DNA of 64,000 nucleotides from Alteromonas marina (GCF_000808575.1 NZ_JWLW01000002.1:1-64000); one strand, 5' to 3'. Counted from the first letter of the stretch, positions 27,590 through 37,000 are shown. Numbers and translations: made by a program. Notes: generated from the letters alone by a model not told the origin.

Positions 27590-28504
27590 ATGGTAAAAGC
27601 CCTGTTGCATCATATTGTTGGCACTATTTCGGTTATCTGCTATTTCCTGAATACAGTTTTGTGGTCAACGCCTATATTCATACTAGCAATTTTTAAGTTA
27701 ATCCCTTTTGCCCCATGGCGTCGCTTCATCTCCTATTTGCTTGATGCATGTGCCACTGCGTGGATTGGTGTTAATAATCTTAATCAGCGCATAAGTGGGC
27801 GTACCAAGTGGCAAGTTAACGGACTTGAAAAGCTTACTCGAGATGACTGGTACCTCGTTGTTGCTAATCATCAATCTTGGGTCGATATCCTCGTTCTTCA
27901 ACGTGTTTTTAATCGAAAGATACCTTTCTTAAAGTTTTTTCTTAAAAAAGAACTGATCTATGTACCAATACTAGGCCTTGCTTGGTGGGCGCTGGACTTC
28001 CCATTTATGCGCCGTTATTCAAAATCATTTTTGGCTAAGAACCCTCATTTAAAAGGGAAGGATATGGAAACCACACGCAAAGCGTGTGAAAAATTCCGGA
28101 ATAAACCAGTAAGCATAATGAATTTCGTTGAAGGTACCCGTTTCACGCAGGCAAAGCACGATAAACAAGCTTCACCTTTCAATCACTTACTAAAACCAAA
28201 AGCAGGCGGCGTTGCTTTTGTTTTATCGGCCATGGGAGAGCATTTACATAAGCTTATCGATGTAACCATAGACTATCCGAACGGCGTACCATCTTACTGG
28301 GACTTCGTATGCGGTAAAGTACGCGACATTCGGGTGAACATTAAGGTTATGCCTATCAAAGACATTATGGAAAATGGGGTATTTAACAACAGTTATTTTG
28401 ACGACCCACAAGTTCGTGCCCGTTTTCAAGCATGGCTCAATGAGCAATGGCACGCCAAAGATCAACTATTAGATTCACTTAACGCAACTCAGAAACCATT
28501 ATGA
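27590..28504 (+). CDS. YihG-like 1-acyl-glycerol-phosphate acyltransferase (first copy)
   Basis: The 304-residue membrane protein belongs to the PlsC-type lysophospholipid acyltransferases, closest in style to E. coli YihG. N-terminal hydrophobic segments cover about 5-45. The catalytic HX4D motif is NHQSWVDILVLQ (near 95), followed by FFLKKEL and the substrate-binding VEGTRF (near 183). It probably acylates lysophosphatidic acid or a lysophospholipid. Its stop overlaps the start of the next, similar gene by four bases (ATGA), so the pair arose by tandem duplication and is coupled. Confidence 0.87.
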   Translation: MVKALLHHIVGTISVICYFLNTVLWSTPIFILAIFKLIPFAPWRRFISYLLDACATAWIGVNNLNQRISGRTKWQVNGLEKLTRDDWYLVVANHQSWVDILVLQRVFNRKIPFLKFFLKKELIYVPILGLAWWALDFPFMRRYSKSFLAKNPHLKGKDMETTRKACEKFRNKPVSIMNFVEGTRFTQAKHDKQASPFNHLLKPKAGGVAFVLSAMGEHLHKLIDVTIDYPNGVPSYWDFVCGKVRDIRVNIKVMPIKDIMENGVFNNSYFDDPQVRARFQAWLNEQWHAKDQLLDSLNATQKPL

Positions 28505-29394
28505 TACGTGTAGTACTCGCGCCCTTTATTTTTATATTGCACACCACGCTGCAAATTCTTAATCTCGCCCTATGGGGCGGCCTTATCATTGTTTTAGGCT
28601 TGGTAAAACTGCTGTTACCAAATGGAAAAATACGGACTGCATGGAACAAAGTAATGCATGCGCTTATGTTTAGCTTTGGCCGTATTAGCGTGATATTGAT
28701 TAGGTTGTTCAATAAAGTTGATATTGAGTGTTCGGTTCACGGTGAGCTTTCAAAGAACAGTTGGTATTTGATTATCGCCAACCATCTGAGTTATTTAGAT
28801 ATTATTCTGCTCATCGAGTTCGCCACACACCGCATTCCAGCACCAAAATTCTTTCTTAAAAAAGAGCTTATATGGCTGCCATTTGTAGGACTTGGAGCAT
28901 GGGCTCTCGATATGCCATTTATGCATAGATACACCCGTGCCTATCTAGAAAAACACCCAGACAAGAAAGGTAAAGATTTAGAGACGACTAAAGCCTATTG
29001 TGAGAAATTCCGAACGGTTCCGACTACCGTAATAAACTTCGTTGAAGGAACCCGCTTTACTACGCAAAAACACTTGTCTAAGCAAAGCCCGTACGAAAAT
29101 CTACTTCCACCAAAAGCCGGTGGGGTCTCTTTTACACTGTCTGCTATGGGTGAACTCTTTACTAATGTGTTAGATATCTCGCTGCTTTACCCGGAAAATA
29201 GACGTCACCCGATGATGGCAATGCTTAGCGGTCAAATGACTAAAATCGTCATCGACGTGAACGTAACTCCTGTACCCGAGCTGCAACAAGAATCAGAACG
29301 CACTGAGTCTGAGTTTCGTCTTTATTTTCAAAATTGGTTAAATGGTCTATGGGAAAATAAAGACAACCGTATTAAGAAACTGTTGGAGTCGTAA
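28501..29394 (+). CDS. YihG-like acyltransferase (second copy)
   Basis: This 297-residue paralogue of the preceding protein shares its layout: N-terminal hydrophobic segments, NHLSYLDIILLI (the HX4D motif), KFFLKKELIWLPFVG, and FVEGTRFTTQKH. Both catalytic motifs are intact, so it is probably active. Whether the two copies differ in acyl-chain preference cannot be told. It is followed three bases later by the channel gene, forming a three-gene membrane operon. Confidence 0.87.
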   Translation: MIRVVLAPFIFILHTTLQILNLALWGGLIIVLGLVKLLLPNGKIRTAWNKVMHALMFSFGRISVILIRLFNKVDIECSVHGELSKNSWYLIIANHLSYLDIILLIEFATHRIPAPKFFLKKELIWLPFVGLGAWALDMPFMHRYTRAYLEKHPDKKGKDLETTKAYCEKFRTVPTTVINFVEGTRFTTQKHLSKQSPYENLLPPKAGGVSFTLSAMGELFTNVLDISLLYPENRRHPMMAMLSGQMTKIVIDVNVTPVPELQQESERTESEFRLYFQNWLNGLWENKDNRIKKLLES

Positions 29395-29397
29395 ATA

Positions 29398-30750
29398 ATG
29401 GAAGTTAGTGCTTCAGTACGCGATCACTTCATACATTTGGTAAAAGACATTTTTCCAAATTTAACCACCGAAGATCCGCTTTACAGTGTCATTGCACTTG
29501 GGTCTATTTTGTTCGTTGCCGCACTTATTTACATTGTAGCGCGCCTGTTAGTGCGCCCTCAAATTGCTAACTGGGTGTATAAGTCGAACAATAAGTGGGA
29601 TAACGCGCTGCAAGAACATGGCTTCTTTAGACGCTTAATGCACCTCTTCCCTGCTCTCTTTATTTACATTGCCACCCCGGTACTTATTGATAACGAAGCT
29701 GTGATGCACGGAATGGTGATTAAAAGTGCTCAATTGTACATGCTGTATAGCGGGTTATTGGCCCTGTACGCCATGCTGAGCACGGTAGAAGACGTATACA
29801 ATGCATCTGCGCTTTCACGGCGCGCACCAATAACAGGCTTCATTCAGGTTACTAAGTTAGCATTTGCTATTGTCACCATACTATTAAGTATTTCCTTAAT
29901 TGTAGACAGAAGCCCACTACTTATTGTGTCTGGCTTGACCGCCATTGCCGCTGTTTTACTATTGATATTTAGAGACACCATTCTAGGCTTTGTTGCCGGC
30001 ATTCAAATAGCCGCTAACCGCATGTTTAATACGGGCGACTGGATTGCCATGCCTAAGTATGAAGTAGATGGTGAAATACTCGAGATAGGCCTTACCAACG
30101 TCAAAGTACAGAACTGGGATAAAACCATTTCTACGCTGCCGACTTACAGCCTCACTACAGAAGCAGTTAAGAACTGGCGCGGTATGCAAGAGTCTGGCGG
30201 ACGCAGAATTAAGCGCGCCATTTATATTGATGTGCACTCTATTAAGCTTTGTGACAACGATATGCTAGAGCGCTTTTCGAAAATTCGCTATATCAACGAA
30301 TATATCGATAAGAAAAAAAATGAGCTCCGCGCTTATCACCGAGATTACTCCATTGATGAGTCGGATCTGCTAAACAGCCGCCGCCTTACCAACATCGGCA
30401 CTTTTAGAGCTTACTTAGAGGCTTACCTGCGCAAGCACCCGGATATTAACCAAGAACTAACCCTAATGGTTAGGCAGCTACCGCCTAACGAGCTTGGTTT
30501 ACCTTTAGAAATTTACTGCTTCAGTGCACAAAAGGAATGGGTGAGGTACGAAAAAGTGCAGGCGGATATTTTCGACCACGTTATGGCTATGCTGGATTTG
30601 TTCGACTTACGCGCATATCAACGTGATGGACATTTGTCATTGCTTGCTCATCGTGAACACAGCGCTTATGGAAACAGTAACGAAAGTCATAGTACGCAAA
30701 AAGATGCTCAGGAAAAGAGCGAGTCTAATCAAAAAAGTAACGACGAATAA
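29398..30750 (+). CDS. ybdG: YbdG-type mechanosensitive ion channel
   Basis: The 450-residue inner-membrane protein closely matches E. coli YbdG, an MscS-superfamily channel linked to MscM activity in hypoosmotic shock. Five hydrophobic segments lie before residue 210. The pore-lining and beta-domain sequence RDTILGFVAGIQIAANRMFNTGDWI (shortened here) and GGRRIKRAIYIDV, TNIGTFRAYLEAYLR and VRQLPPNELGLPLEIY are near identical to the family. About 35 extra polar C-terminal residues rich in Ser, Gln and Glu are not in YbdG. It is last in an operon with two acyltransferases. Confidence 0.92.
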   Translation: MEVSASVRDHFIHLVKDIFPNLTTEDPLYSVIALGSILFVAALIYIVARLLVRPQIANWVYKSNNKWDNALQEHGFFRRLMHLFPALFIYIATPVLIDNEAVMHGMVIKSAQLYMLYSGLLALYAMLSTVEDVYNASALSRRAPITGFIQVTKLAFAIVTILLSISLIVDRSPLLIVSGLTAIAAVLLLIFRDTILGFVAGIQIAANRMFNTGDWIAMPKYEVDGEILEIGLTNVKVQNWDKTISTLPTYSLTTEAVKNWRGMQESGGRRIKRAIYIDVHSIKLCDNDMLERFSKIRYINEYIDKKKNELRAYHRDYSIDESDLLNSRRLTNIGTFRAYLEAYLRKHPDINQELTLMVRQLPPNELGLPLEIYCFSAQKEWVRYEKVQADIFDHVMAMLDLFDLRAYQRDGHLSLLAHREHSAYGNSNESHSTQKDAQEKSESNQKSNDE

Positions 30751-30785
30751 AAAGACTCAACATTAAGGCTTAATTTACGCGAAAA

Positions 30786-30813
30786 AAAACCGGCTGATAT
30801 AGCCGGTTTTTTT
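30786..30813. terminator. Bidirectional terminator after ybdG
   Basis: Ten-pair stem AAAACCGGCT/AGCCGGTTTT, loop GATAT, with T runs on both strands, between convergent genes. Confidence 0.92.
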
Positions 30814-30825
30814 AATGCTTATCGC

Positions 30826-31017
30826 TTAAGCCAATGCGTAGGCCATCAGTAAGCAAAGTACTAAACCTGTAACGCCAAAAAAACCGTACTCGATTTTTTC
30901 CTGCATACCTTCAGCACCTGCTTTAGCAGTCATAAAGCCCATAACGATGCTGCTTAGCCCTAGCGTAAAGGCAATTAGCGCAACACCAAACATAATTGCA
31001 TTAATCCAATCAGCCAT
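30826..31017 (-). CDS. Small two-span membrane protein
   Basis: The 63-residue protein has two hydrophobic helices (about 6-28 and 44-62) joined by a charged loop (GAEGMQEKIEYG). A GGGG ribosome-binding sequence precedes the ATG, and a terminator follows the stop. It contains no recognisable motif. Its real coding status is supported by the signals at both ends. Function is unknown. Confidence 0.65.
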   Translation of the reverse strand: MADWINAIMFGVALIAFTLGLSSIVMGFMTAKAGAEGMQEKIEYGFFGVTGLVLCLLMAYALA

Positions 31018-31113
31018 TGTGATAACCCCTTAAAAATATTAGCGGTATTATGCACCAATAAATAAGATTTAACCATGCTTGGATTGGCTTTAATGTACCG
31101 CTATTGGTATTAA

Positions 31114-31127
31114 TTGATCTTAGTCAA
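31114..31127. promoter_or_regulatory. FNR-like half-perfect dyad
   Basis: TTGAT-CTTA-GTCAA differs from the FNR/Anr consensus TTGAT-N4-ATCAA at one base. It lies about 100 bases upstream of the 31017 start and about 240 upstream of the 31364 start. The remaining gap 31018-31363 is A/T rich with no gene. Oxygen-linked control is only a possibility. Confidence 0.3.
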
Positions 31128-31363
31128 AACTACTAATTAGTTGGTAATCTCACTAAATAGTGTATTTAACAGAGCATAAAGAAATCACCAAATATAACTA
31201 ACTATTTGAAAGATATAAACTTTAAATATTGGCAAGGCCATTGCTCTACCTTAGGTATAACAGCGAGTATCGTTAACGTCTATCTGACAGTGACACTACA
31301 ACGCATTGCAGTTTGCTTCGAGCACTTTCGTTAACGCGTCACACGTAAATTAAGGAATGAACA

Positions 31364-32194
31364 ATGTCTAAGAAACTATTACTTTCAGTTACCCTTACCA
31401 GTGCTTTAATGAGCGGCCATGCATTTGCGCATGACAGCAGCTATCAAAACAACAGTTGTGACATGGAGCTTGATGGTCATATTCAATATTACCAAGGTGA
31501 TCTAACGGTACAGATGGACAATGGCTCAGTGATGACGATTGACTCCCATCACAATATGACCATTAACGGCGAATCAGTATCGCTTGACAGCGAACAACAG
31601 CGCTGGGTAAGTGAATATTACAACAACATTGATATTGCCATCCCTATGACCTTGAATATCGCCAGTGAAGGGCTGCAAATTGCCAACGTGGCAGTAACTG
31701 AAGTATTTACTGAACTGTTAGGCGGCGATCAAATGGGTGACGATTTTCGTGAACTGTTCGACTCCCTTGAGACCAAACTAAACACTTCATTCTATGATGA
31801 CGCAGGGAATATTCGCGTTGATTCAACTAAATTCGATGAGCCAGGTTGGTTTGACGAAAGCTGGGAGCAAGAATTCGAAGCACAAATTGAGTCTTTAATC
31901 AGTGAGTCTATGGGTAGAATACTTATTGCCGTAGGAACACAAATGTTGTGGGAAGGCGGTGATATGTCTGAGTTTGAGCAAAAGATGGAGCGCTGGGGTG
32001 AAGATTTAGAATATCGCTTAGAAAGCCAAGCGGCTGCGCTAGAAGAAAAAGGTGATGCATTGTGTAAGGTACTAAAAAAAGCGGATTATGCCGAAGGCAA
32101 GATGCAGGCATCCATATCGGGGCTAGATGACTTGAACCTGCTAGATATTGATCAAGACAACCACCATGACCACAACGACGAAATGAAAATGTAG
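31364..32194 (+). CDS. DUF2884 (YggN-like) periplasmic protein
   Basis: The 276-residue protein has a Sec signal peptide (about 1-22, AFA then HD). The mature part matches DUF2884, the family of E. coli YggN, with NGESVSLDSEQQRWVSEYY and a long helical C-terminal region. The C-terminus ends in a His/Asp-rich tail (DNHHDHNDEM) that could bind metal. The family has no established function. The ATG follows AAGGA, and a terminator lies 67 bases after the stop. Confidence 0.85.
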   Translation: MSKKLLLSVTLTSALMSGHAFAHDSSYQNNSCDMELDGHIQYYQGDLTVQMDNGSVMTIDSHHNMTINGESVSLDSEQQRWVSEYYNNIDIAIPMTLNIASEGLQIANVAVTEVFTELLGGDQMGDDFRELFDSLETKLNTSFYDDAGNIRVDSTKFDEPGWFDESWEQEFEAQIESLISESMGRILIAVGTQMLWEGGDMSEFEQKMERWGEDLEYRLESQAAALEEKGDALCKVLKKADYAEGKMQASISGLDDLNLLDIDQDNHHDHNDEMKM

Positions 32195-32260
32195 TTGGAG
32201 CATTTAGCTAACTAAACGCGCAAAACGAAACGACTTACTACTCTAACCACTCACCTTAGA

Positions 32261-32287
32261 AAACCGACTGTAACCCAGTCGGTTTTT
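32261..32287 (+). terminator. Terminator after the DUF2884 gene
   Basis: Stem AAACCGACTG/CAGTCGGTTT, loop TAACC, T run to 32287. Confidence 0.9.
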
Positions 32288-32360
32288 CATTTTTTCAGTT
32301 AACGACAACCGCCCTCCAATTAATGTACTCTTAAGCCCTAAACAAAGGGGTATTTAATCG

Positions 32361-33173
32361 ATGACTCAAAATGTAGTAATTAGTGGCTACGGCTGGTTAG
32401 CCAGCTATGTGGGCAAAGCACTTTCAGGTAAGGTCAATATTGTTGGCACCACTCGAAGCCAACAGAAACGTCTCGCGTTACAAGACCAAGGTATCACCGC
32501 AATTGAATATGCCCTGGGCGAAGATACATCAGCGCTTTGTAACCATTTGCCAAACGCTACCTTGTTGCTAAATATTCCCCCTGGCAGGAGAAACAAAGAT
32601 CTCGCGTCATACACCAACAATATGCTGCAGTTGATAGACGCAGCCATCAGCGTAAAGGTGGCGCATATCGTGTTTATCAGCACCACGTCGGTTTACGGCG
32701 ATGCAACAAATGAGGTAGTGTCCGAAGTCAGCACTACACAGCCGCAAACAGCCTCGGCCAAAGCCCACGTGACTATTGAAGACTATTTATTGTCTAAGCG
32801 AGGTCAGGTTGATATCAGTATTGTTCGCCTAGCCGGTTTAGTAGGCCCAGACCGTCACCCCGCCCGCTCGTTAAGTGGAAAACAGTTAGATGCAGGAAAT
32901 AAGCGAATAAACCTTGTACATGTGTACGATATTGTATCTGCGCTGACGACCATCATTTGTGGCAAGCCGCTTAACGATGTTATTCACCTTTGCAGCTTGT
33001 CTCATCCTAAGCGCGGTATTTATTACGTGGATGCAGCGAAGGCGATGGATATTGATGCTCCTCGCTTTTCTGATACTGAAGCGGAACCTGCTGGCAAAGT
33101 GATTGACGCCGCACAAAGCTGGGCAAGGCTAAATATTACACCAGAGTATAGCGACCCCTATCTCATGTTTTAG
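32361..33173 (+). CDS. YeeZ-like NAD(P)-binding atypical SDR protein
   Basis: The 270-residue Rossmann-fold protein resembles E. coli YeeZ. The nucleotide motif GYGWLASYVG lies at 9-18, followed by FISTTSVYGDA (near 103-115), RLAGLVGPDRHPARSLSGK (near 160-178) and NLVHVYDIV. This is the extended/atypical short-chain dehydrogenase group. The classical YxxxK pair is not evident, so it may bind nucleotide without dehydrogenase activity. The substrate is unknown. It is a single gene with its own terminator. Confidence 0.82.
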   Translation: MTQNVVISGYGWLASYVGKALSGKVNIVGTTRSQQKRLALQDQGITAIEYALGEDTSALCNHLPNATLLLNIPPGRRNKDLASYTNNMLQLIDAAISVKVAHIVFISTTSVYGDATNEVVSEVSTTQPQTASAKAHVTIEDYLLSKRGQVDISIVRLAGLVGPDRHPARSLSGKQLDAGNKRINLVHVYDIVSALTTIICGKPLNDVIHLCSLSHPKRGIYYVDAAKAMDIDAPRFSDTEAEPAGKVIDAAQSWARLNITPEYSDPYLMF

Positions 33174-33211
33174 GCTTTCACTTAGTGAAAATACATACTC
33201 TGACATAAACA

Positions 33212-33241
33212 AAAACGGCAAGCTTTAGGCTTGCCGTTTTT
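33212..33241. terminator. Bidirectional terminator after YeeZ-like gene
   Basis: Twelve-pair stem AAAACGGCAAGC/GCTTGCCGTTTT with loop TTTAG and T residues on both sides; it also lies after the convergent transporter gene. Confidence 0.9.
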
Positions 33242-33286
33242 AAGTTGAGCTCACTGCTAGCTCACGTCATTGCTTGTAAAACCTGA

Positions 33287-34708
33287 CTATCCGAATAGGC
33301 TCAACCCGAAGTATTTTACCGCTACCGTGTTTACAAAAATCACGAGTAAAATAAGCGGAATAAAGGTTTTAAGCGAAATATCCACGTACTTTTCAAACCA
33401 GCTGCCTTTGTAACCACTGCTGCCCTCTTCCAAAGAAGCATTGAAGTTTGCACTCTTCCAACGATAAATAACAAACAAACAAATTAGCAAGCCGTTTAAA
33501 GGCAAAATCGTGTCGTAGAACACATCGTAAATGACATCAAATAGTGATTTATCTGCGCCAGCGTAGTGCATAAAGGACGTAAGCATATCAACTTTACCGA
33601 ATGACAACGCACTTAGGATGGCTAGCAAAATCATAATGCTTCCTAGCGACCCAAGCGCCCATTTACGGCTTACACCTTTTTCATCCATAAGCGCCGCAAC
33701 AGGTACTTCAAAAATAGACACTAGCGACGTAATTGCCGCAAAGAACACTAATAAGAAAAACAAGCTAGCGACAATCGATGCGCCCATATATCCAATAGAG
33801 TCTTGTAATGCTAGAAAGATACTAGGCAGATAAGTAAAAATCATGCCCACTGACGATTCACTTAAATCATCAGGGTTAATGTCTGGGTTAAAAGAGAAGA
33901 TGGCAGGAAGGATCATCAAACCCGCTGTGAACGCCACGGCCGTGTCTGTTAACGCCACCAGCTTGGCAGCGCTCGGTACATCTGCACGCTTATCAATGTA
34001 GCTACCGTAGGTAATAAGAATACCCATACCCAAAGATAGAGAGAAAAAGGCCTGCGATAGCGCACCATTCACCACTTCAGCAGTAATTTTTGAAAACTCA
34101 GGAACGATGTAGAACTCAACACCAGCCATCGCATTTTCGCGAGTTAATACGAAGATAACGAGACCGATTAGCATCACGAAAAGCGCAGGCATGAGCAGCT
34201 TTGCCGCTTTTTCTATCCCTTCTTTTACACCGCCTTGAAGGATGAGGTAGACCACACCAACAACGGCTGCCATGTATACAAAGATGGCTTCTGAGTTAAT
34301 AAACAGCCCAAAGGTTTCTGGGTTAGCTAACTTATCTAGATTCCCGCTTACTGCTTCGAACAAATAGCCGAAAAGCCACACGGTAATAACCATGTAGAAA
34401 ACGGCAATCATGAATGGCGTAGCAATAGCTAGCCACCCGGCGACTTTCCATTTCTTTTCATTACCGCTTATATCACTGTATGCACCAAGCGGGTCTTTTT
34501 TAGCATGGCGACCAACTGACATTTCCGCCAACATTACTGGTAAACAAATGGCAAAAACGAAAATAGCGTACATTAAAAGAAATGCACCACCGCCATTTTT
34601 AGCTGCACCGACAGGAAACCCCACCAAATTACCTATGCCTACCGCAGAACCTGCAGCAGCCAAAATAAAACCTATGCGCGATCCGAACTGTTCTCTGGCC
34701 CCGCTCAT
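33287..34708 (-). CDS. Neurotransmitter:sodium symporter family transporter
   Basis: The 473-residue protein is an NSS/SNF-family transporter, probably sodium-coupled amino acid uptake. About 11-12 membrane segments are seen. The first helix carries GSAVGIGNLVGFP, where family members more often have GNVWRFP; the sodium-site glycines are kept but the tryptophan-arginine gate is not. The ATG at 34708 follows GGAAGGG. The frame extends 29 codons upstream without family resemblance. Substrate cannot be told. The gap upstream holds only a short inverted repeat. Confidence 0.9.
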   Translation of the reverse strand: MSGAREQFGSRIGFILAAAGSAVGIGNLVGFPVGAAKNGGGAFLLMYAIFVFAICLPVMLAEMSVGRHAKKDPLGAYSDISGNEKKWKVAGWLAIATPFMIAVFYMVITVWLFGYLFEAVSGNLDKLANPETFGLFINSEAIFVYMAAVVGVVYLILQGGVKEGIEKAAKLLMPALFVMLIGLVIFVLTRENAMAGVEFYIVPEFSKITAEVVNGALSQAFFSLSLGMGILITYGSYIDKRADVPSAAKLVALTDTAVAFTAGLMILPAIFSFNPDINPDDLSESSVGMIFTYLPSIFLALQDSIGYMGASIVASLFFLLVFFAAITSLVSIFEVPVAALMDEKGVSRKWALGSLGSIMILLAILSALSFGKVDMLTSFMHYAGADKSLFDVIYDVFYDTILPLNGLLICLFVIYRWKSANFNASLEEGSSGYKGSWFEKYVDISLKTFIPLILLVIFVNTVAVKYFGLSLFG

Positions 34709-35018
34709 ATCCCTTCCTCTTGTTGAGTTATTGTTATAGCAGTTCGCCGTATCACGCCTTGTGATACACAAACACGTCGTGTACTCACAATTCATGTTGG
34801 TTGTCGTTACTTACTATTTGTAAGGATCAAGCCGAGCAAACTGGTATTATTTATTATCAGGATGGCGTTTATTGTTATGACTCACGTGTGGCGTCAACGC
34901 GTTGTATTGCTACCTCTATGGGCTTATCAATACGCTGCACCATTCCCAAAATAGCATGGTAACAGCAGTGAAATGAAAAGTCTTGATGTTGAACTTGCTG
35001 AAATGATGTTAGACCGTA
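34709..35018. other. Intergenic region upstream of the symporter
   Basis: The stretch contains a seven-pair inverted repeat GTATCAC-GCCTT-GTGATAC at 34749-34767, in the symporter leader, which may be an operator or small hairpin. No other signal or supportable gene is visible. The distal part follows the SDR gene end at 35019 without a clear terminator. Confidence 0.4.
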
Positions 35019-35744
35019 TCACCAAGTTACCACTTCGCCATTCCAGTCGATAAAATGACAAGATTGGTCTCGATTAAGCGCCGAAAGGTGGTGAATGAGC
35101 TGTTTAGCGGTAAACTCAGGCGTGAACAGTTTCTTGGCGGCGACGTTCTTTTGAAAAGGCTTAGAAAGCCCCGTATCAACCGTCCCTGGGTGATAACAAA
35201 CAAGCATGACATCTTTCAATCTACGCTTGTATTCTACCGACGCTGTTTTAACCAACATGTTAAGCGCCGCTTTCGACGCGCGGTAGCCGTACCACCCGCC
35301 AAGTCCATTATCTGAAATACTCCCTACTCTCGCGCTTAAGCAAACAAGGGTTGACCCTTCTTTACTCATAATATTCACCAAATGCTTGAGCCACATTGCG
35401 GGAATAATGCTGTTAGTCGAAAAATAAGCCGCTAAGGCCTGCTCGCTGACATCTTCCAAACGTTTCTCAGGATGAATGCCATCGCTTTCGCGGTGTAGAA
35501 AGCCTGTTGTGATAACTACCGTAGTTAACACAACCTGCTGTTCAGCCAGCTGTTCAACAAATTCGCTAATGTGCCTATCGTCCTGTTCGGCCAGCTGATG
35601 ATAGGTAACATCCCCAGAATGATTGGTGTCAGATAACGGGGCGCGACTAACCGCAAATACCCTAGCACCTTCACTGCTATATTGCTCAATAAGCGCAGAC
35701 GCAATACCGCCCGACGCGCCCACTATTAGGACGTTATTTTTCAC
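35019..35744 (-). CDS. Short-chain dehydrogenase/reductase (C-factor-like)
   Basis: The 241-residue classical SDR has the cofactor motif GASGGIASAL (residues 8-17), the catalytic serine region LSARVGSI, and the YxxxK pair in YGYRASKAALNM (near 155). The layout resembles bacterial CsgA/C-factor-type SDRs of unknown substrate. The start overlaps the DCC gene stop by 11 bases, so the two are coupled. A joint redox role is possible but only inferred from the coupling. Confidence 0.85.
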   Translation of the reverse strand: MKNNVLIVGASGGIASALIEQYSSEGARVFAVSRAPLSDTNHSGDVTYHQLAEQDDRHISEFVEQLAEQQVVLTTVVITTGFLHRESDGIHPEKRLEDVSEQALAAYFSTNSIIPAMWLKHLVNIMSKEGSTLVCLSARVGSISDNGLGGWYGYRASKAALNMLVKTASVEYKRRLKDVMLVCYHPGTVDTGLSKPFQKNVAAKKLFTPEFTAKQLIHHLSALNRDQSCHFIDWNGEVVTW

Positions 35745-36129
35745 TGGCTTCCCCTGGTATGCAGCGATCGCACTGGCGTTTTTTACCTGTTAACAGATAT
35801 GAAATGGTGTATCTATGCTTTGCGAATACATTGTAGAAAGCATCGGCCACATGACGAATAACAGGCCAGCGAAGTGGTGCATATAGCCAACCCATGCCCA
35901 CAGCTTTCCATGCTTCATGAGTGACATCAAGGCCAGTTATCAAGGTCCCGTCATCACGAAGTCCGTGAATTCTTGCATTGAGTGTATGCCAATCCATGGT
36001 TGGATAACGGCTCGAAAAATCGGGGGCCTGAATATCTACCAATGTTAATTTGTTGTGCTTGTCTCTTTTTCTTAAATGACCCATTTCAGCGATACACAAC
36101 GGACAATACCCGTCATAAAAAATAATCAC
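35734..36129 (-). CDS. DCC family (DUF393) thiol-disulfide-like protein
   Basis: The DUF393 family has a thioredoxin-like fold with the DxxCPxC hallmark, here FYDGYCPLC (residues about 4-12), hence predicted thiol redox activity. The most likely start is GTG at 36129, giving 131 residues starting right before the conserved strand and nine bases after AGAGG. An in-frame ATG upstream and a frame reaching 36321 lack family resemblance. The stop overlaps the start of the SDR gene. It is divergent from msrA. Confidence 0.82.
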   Translation of the reverse strand: MIIFYDGYCPLCIAEMGHLRKRDKHNKLTLVDIQAPDFSSRYPTMDWHTLNARIHGLRDDGTLITGLDVTHEAWKAVGMGWLYAPLRWPVIRHVADAFYNVFAKHRYTISYLLTGKKRQCDRCIPGEASEK

Positions 36130-36353
36130 GACTGAATACCTCTGCCAAATTTTGAACACGCTTAATCGCATTCTTACCAGTTGCAAACTGCTTAAAAGAA
36201 AGCAGATAAGCTCACATGTTAAAACCTTTCTCTTAGCTCGCACGTTATTCTTATTTAATATTCGTTTATACGATAAAAAAACACGCTTGGATGACTTGTG
36301 TTGTGACCTACCCGCACCCACACTACAGACAAAGATTAAGAGAGGTTTTTACT

Positions 36354-36899
36354 ATGGCAAATTTACAAGTCGCCACGTTGGCAGGCGGATGCTTTTGGTG
36401 TATCGAATCAGCGTTTAATAGCGTTGAAGGCGTAGAAAAAGCAATTTCTGGCTATGCTGGAGGCGAAAAGGCCGATCCAACCTATGAAGAGGTATGCAAA
36501 GGAAATACTGGCCATGCTGAAGTGGTACAAGTGACGTTTGATGCCGATAGCATTAGCTACCGAGAGATACTAGAAATTTTCTTTGCGCTGCATAACCCTA
36601 CACAGCTGAATAGACAGGGCAATGATGTAGGCACACAGTATCGCAGCGCGGTTTTCTATCACGACGATACACAAAAAGCTGAAGCAGAAAAAATTATCGC
36701 AGAAATTACAGAAGAAGAGATTTGGCCCGATCCCGTAGTGACTGAAATAGTAGCAGTAAATAACTACTACGACGCCGAAGACTACCACCAAGATTACTTC
36801 AAAAATAATCCACAGAACCAGTATTGCTCTATGGTCGTGGCGCCTAAGCTTGCGAAGTTCAAAAAAACCTTCGCTTCTCGACTTCGCAGCGACGCATAG
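36354..36899 (+). CDS. msrA: Peptide-methionine (S)-S-oxide reductase
   Basis: MsrA repairs oxidised methionine (S-sulfoxide) in proteins, with electrons from thioredoxin. The 181-residue protein has the catalytic motif GGCFWC (nucleophile Cys13), TGHAEVVQV, and the NQYCSMV resolving-cysteine region near 158. The ATG at 36354 follows AGAGG at eight bases; the frame upstream to 36291 is not conserved. It diverges from the DCC/SDR pair and ends at a strong terminator. Confidence 0.96.
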   Translation: MANLQVATLAGGCFWCIESAFNSVEGVEKAISGYAGGEKADPTYEEVCKGNTGHAEVVQVTFDADSISYREILEIFFALHNPTQLNRQGNDVGTQYRSAVFYHDDTQKAEAEKIIAEITEEEIWPDPVVTEIVAVNNYYDAEDYHQDYFKNNPQNQYCSMVVAPKLAKFKKTFASRLRSDA

Positions 36900-36947
36900 A
36901 TAAAACAGCGATATTAAGCGCACTATCAATAGCGTTAGCCAACAATA

Positions 36948-36975
36948 AAAAGGGTTGCTTAAAAGCAACCCTTTT
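36948..36975. terminator. Bidirectional terminator after msrA
   Basis: Twelve-pair stem AAAAGGGTTGCT/AGCAACCCTTTT with a four-base loop; T runs follow on both strands, serving msrA and the convergent lipoprotein gene. Confidence 0.92.
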
Positions 36976-37000
36976 GTTTTTCAATCTATTCGTTTTCTTA

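Noticed and set aside
34862..34955. A 30-codon frame (MAFIVMTHVWRQRV...) in the symporter upstream region
   Set aside because: The only purine-rich sequence is directly against the ATG and too close to act as a ribosome-binding site, and the peptide has no recognisable feature.
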